DNA from: Streptococcus troglodytae
Lineage (GTDB): Bacteria > Bacillota > Bacilli > Lactobacillales > Streptococcaceae
NCBI RefSeq assembly: GCF_002355215.1
Contig: NZ_AP014612.1
Coordinates: 744,001 to 808,000, forward strand
Direction of reading: 5' to 3'
Length of the DNA: 64,000 bases
Positions within the stretch are counted from its first letter, which is position 1. The number at the start of each line of letters is the position of its first letter. This document shows, piece after piece, positions 61,693-64,000 of the stretch. A program made the position numbers and the translations under genes. The notes beneath the pieces are model-generated. The model had not been told where the DNA came from and made no database searches. It worked only from the letters and a program-made list of their open reading frames with translations.

Positions 61693-62340
61693 TTATCTCA
61701 ATAATATTTCTTTTAGTTCTTCCACTCTGGTTGCGATATATCTCGCACCAGCTTTTTCCAATTCTTCACGATTTCCAAATCCGTAAAGGACACCGATGGC
61801 ATCTAGACCATTTTCTTTGGCACCAATGACATCATGATCTCGGTCACCGATCATGATGGTCGCTGAAAGGTCAGAGACTTGTGCACTTGTTAGAGCATGG
61901 GCAATGACATCGCCTTTTAGACGCCTGCTACCATCCATACTGGCACCTGCGACAAGGTCAAAATAATCAAAAAGTTTAAAATATTTCAGGATTTGTATGG
62001 CAAATTCTTCAGGTTTTGAGGTTGCGATTAGAAGTTGTTTTTCGTGATTTTTCAGTTTTTCCAATAAATCAGGAATGCCTTGATAAACCTCATTTTCATA
62101 AAGACCTTTATGACGAAAATAGTCCCTGTAAAAATCTACAGCTTTAAGGCTATCTTCTTTTGAAAAATGGTAGAAGTTTTCAAAAGAATCTTGTAAGGGT
62201 GGACCGATAAAACGGTAAAGGTCCTTCTTATCAGTCACTTCAATGTTAAATTTCTCTAGAGCATAAGCAAGAGAGTTGGTGATTCCTAAGGCAGGATTGG
62301 TCAGAGTTCCGTCTAAATCAAAAAGAATGGTTTGATACAT
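61693..62340 (-). CDS. HAD hydrolase, phosphoglycolate phosphatase-like
   Basis: The 215-residue protein has complete HAD motifs: FDLDGTLTNP, LLIATSKPEEFA, Lys in RRLKGDVI and IMIGDRDHDVIGAKENGLDAIGVLYGFG, with the helical cap of the GPH/PpaX class. The Pfam-type HAD_2 group includes pyrophosphatases and phosphoglycolate phosphatases. Cytoplasmic. ATG 62340 is preceded by GAGGTAAAA. It is divergent from the GNAT gene. Confidence 0.88.
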   Translation of the reverse strand: MYQTILFDLDGTLTNPALGITNSLAYALEKFNIEVTDKKDLYRFIGPPLQDSFENFYHFSKEDSLKAVDFYRDYFRHKGLYENEVYQGIPDLLEKLKNHEKQLLIATSKPEEFAIQILKYFKLFDYFDLVAGASMDGSRRLKGDVIAHALTSAQVSDLSATIMIGDRDHDVIGAKENGLDAIGVLYGFGNREELEKAGARYIATRVEELKEILLR

Positions 62341-62430
62341 GTTTTTACCTCGTGAAGATTAGTATAGCACAAAAAATGCGTTAAAAATGACTGTTTTATT
62401 GTATAATAAAAGAAAAAAGGAGTAGCAGTG

Positions 62431-62856
62431 ATGATCGTTCATTTTTCAGAAACAAGTGAAGAGTTAACATCTTTCTTTAATCAGATTTTTGAAGAACAAT
62501 ATGTTCAACACTTTCAAGAAGCGAAACCCAAAAATCAGAAAAAACAAGTACAGTTTGTGCTCAAAGATGATGCTGAGCGCATTTTGGCAGCGGCTTCTTG
62601 TCAGCAACTTTACCAAACGCTGAAGATTGAAAATTTGGCAGTGGACAGTGCTTTTCAAAAGCAAAAATTGGGCAGTCAGTTATTGGATGCTATCAAAGAT
62701 TATGCGCGTGCTCATAACATTTTGAATCTGACCCTAAGCACACGCTCCTATCAAGCTAAGGATTTTTATCTCAAGCAGGGATTTCGTATCTATGGTCAGT
62801 TAGCAGATGTGCCTTTTGAAGGTGTGACGACTTATTATTTTGTCTATAAGTTATAA
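62431..62856 (+). CDS. GNAT-family N-acetyltransferase
   Basis: The 141-residue protein has the acetyl-CoA site in IENLAVDSAFQKQKLGSQLLDAIKDYAR (Q/RxxGxG/A variant QKLGSQ) and LSTRSYQAKDFYLKQGFRIYGQ, a short ElaA/YhbS-like GNAT layout. Substrate unknown. AAGGAG lies 7 nt before ATG 62431. It is followed by glycerate kinase after 10 nt, so both are cotranscribed. Confidence 0.85.
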   Translation: MIVHFSETSEELTSFFNQIFEEQYVQHFQEAKPKNQKKQVQFVLKDDAERILAAASCQQLYQTLKIENLAVDSAFQKQKLGSQLLDAIKDYARAHNILNLTLSTRSYQAKDFYLKQGFRIYGQLADVPFEGVTTYYFVYKL

Positions 62857-62866
62857 GGAGGTGGCC

Positions 62867-63979
62867 ATGCATATTCTTATTGCACCAGATTCTTTTAAAG
62901 AGTCTTTATCAGCTCTGGAAGTAGCACAGGCTCTTCAGAAAGGATTTTCTAAATCCTTGCCTCAAGCGACTTTTGATCTATTGCCCATTGGTGATGGTGG
63001 CGAAGGAACCTTGGAAGCTTTGGCTTTGGGTTTACATCTAACAAAAGCAAGTCAAACGGTTTCAGGACCTTTTGGAGATCCTATTGAGATTCAGTATGCT
63101 TACAAGGATGACTTGGCAGTTTTTGAAATTGCTGCTATTACAGGTTTGGAGCACATTCCCAAAAATAAGAGAACCCCTTTGGCAATTAGTAATCGTGGTA
63201 TTGGTGAATTGCTTATTTTTCTCGCTCAAAAAGGGATTAGAAGAGTTATGGTTGGTGTTGGCGGTAGTTCTAGTAATGATGGTGGTCTAGGTCTGGCAGC
63301 CGGCTTGGGTTATGCCTTTTTTGATGATAGGGGAGAAAAAGTTGAAGCCATTGGGGCCAACTTGGGTAAAATTGTTAGCTTTTCGGATCAGGCCGTTCCT
63401 TCTTGCTTGAGAGATTTGGATGTGACGGTTATTACAGATGTGACGAATTGTCTGTGTGGTCCGCAAGGGGCAACCTATACTTTTGCTGGTCAAAAAGGAT
63501 TGGCAGAAACGGAATTTGCAGCAGTTGATCAAGCAATGCGCCGTTTTTATGAGCTTGTCAATCCAGCTATTTTGGATCTTCAGGGTGCAGGAGCAGGAGG
63601 TGGTTTAGCAGCTGGTTTGGTCACCTTTGCGGCTGGTAAAATTGTCTCAGGCATTGATGCGGTTTTAGATATTTTAGATTTTAAGCAGCATGTTCAAAAG
63701 GCAGATCTGGTCATTGTTGGGGAAGGACGTATGGATAAGCAGAGTTTATCAGGTAAGGCGCCAGTCGGTGTAGCTAGACGCACGCCGAGTAAAACGCCAG
63801 TCATTGCTATTTGCGGTAGTCTCAAGGATGATCTTCCTGATTTTCCAGTTGCGCATATTGTATCAGCCTTTCCTATCATTTCAAGGGTTGATTCCTTGGA
63901 AAATACGCTGGCGCAGGCTAGTCAAAATCTGGAGAGAACAGCACAAAATATTGGTAATCTTTTAAGCTTAGATTTATAA
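62867..63979 (+). CDS. garK: Glycerate kinase (GarK/GlxK family)
   Basis: The 370-residue protein has HILIAPDSFKESLSALEVAQALQKGF, GDGGEGTLEAL, VGVGGSSSNDGGLGLAAGLGYAF, TDVTNCLCGPQGATYTFAGQKG and VGEGRMDKQSLSGKAPVGVAR, all typical of glycerate kinase type 1. It phosphorylates glycerate at the 2- or 3-position. AAGGAGGTGG precedes the ATG. The stop lies 21 nt before the window end, so the downstream context is unseen. Confidence 0.93.
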   Translation: MHILIAPDSFKESLSALEVAQALQKGFSKSLPQATFDLLPIGDGGEGTLEALALGLHLTKASQTVSGPFGDPIEIQYAYKDDLAVFEIAAITGLEHIPKNKRTPLAISNRGIGELLIFLAQKGIRRVMVGVGGSSSNDGGLGLAAGLGYAFFDDRGEKVEAIGANLGKIVSFSDQAVPSCLRDLDVTVITDVTNCLCGPQGATYTFAGQKGLAETEFAAVDQAMRRFYELVNPAILDLQGAGAGGGLAAGLVTFAAGKIVSGIDAVLDILDFKQHVQKADLVIVGEGRMDKQSLSGKAPVGVARRTPSKTPVIAICGSLKDDLPDFPVAHIVSAFPIISRVDSLENTLAQASQNLERTAQNIGNLLSLDL

Positions 63980-64000
63980 AAAAACAAGCAATACCAGTTT

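Overview
The window looks like chromosome of an AT-rich, low-GC Gram-positive coccus, most probably Streptococcus mutans or a very close relative. The reasons are streptococcal-type housekeeping genes (rapZ-yvcK-whiA, asnS, rplS, ftsW, gyrB, ezrA, ftsX), an AdcA with a fused ZinT domain behind an AdcR-like operator, two tandem CLC-F-type fluoride exporters, a C69 dipeptidase and a HisZ-type histidine operon behind a T-box.

Layout: 1-5.1 kb holds the end of ftsX, a metallo-beta-lactamase-fold hydrolase, an acetoin/butanediol reductase, and an ATP-grasp ligase with two esterases. 5.4-12.5 kb holds dinG, an aspartate aminotransferase, asnS, a GldA-like dehydrogenase and ridA. 12.6-18.0 kb holds a DUF1003 protein, rapZ-yvcK-whiA and pepD. 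18.2-25.2 kb holds adcA, a methyltransferase with two cupins, rpmE, a DHH phosphodiesterase, a glutathione transferase, adenosine deaminase and a flavodoxin. 25.4-31.3 kb holds a SufB protein standing apart from other suf genes, a VTT membrane protein, chorismate mutase, the tandem CLC pair and rplS. 31.5-42.1 kb holds MerR/MFS/SDR genes, tRNA-Arg(CCU), TetR with a broken hydrolase, ftsW, a HAD gene, gyrB and ezrA. 42.15-42.8 kb is a small bacteriocin/immunity graveyard. 43.0-52.0 kb is the histidine operon (hisC-Z-G-D-serB-B-yrdB-H-A-F-I-E).

52.1-61.3 kb is an AT-rich accessory island. It has an Eco57I/PglX-like DNA methyltransferase, an oppositely oriented alternative C-terminal cassette, a serine recombinase and a PLD-SNF2 helicase, followed by HigBA and an orphan antitoxin. 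Two perfect 23-bp inverted repeats flank the resident and silent C-termini in the same codon phase, so inversion would swap the target-recognition half of the methyltransferase. The window ends with a HAD phosphatase, a GNAT acetyltransferase and glycerate kinase.

Two patterns cut across the window. First, a family of about 110-nt intergenic elements with covarying nested stems sits before an esterase gene, pepD, hisA and hisE. In three of these the start codon follows the element by 2 nt and there is no Shine-Dalgarno sequence. Second, at least seven reading-frame breaks, including in whiA, rpmE and dinG, are each repaired by adding one A or T to a short homopolymer. This points to read error, or to unusual homopolymer instability, rather than to seven independent pseudogenes.
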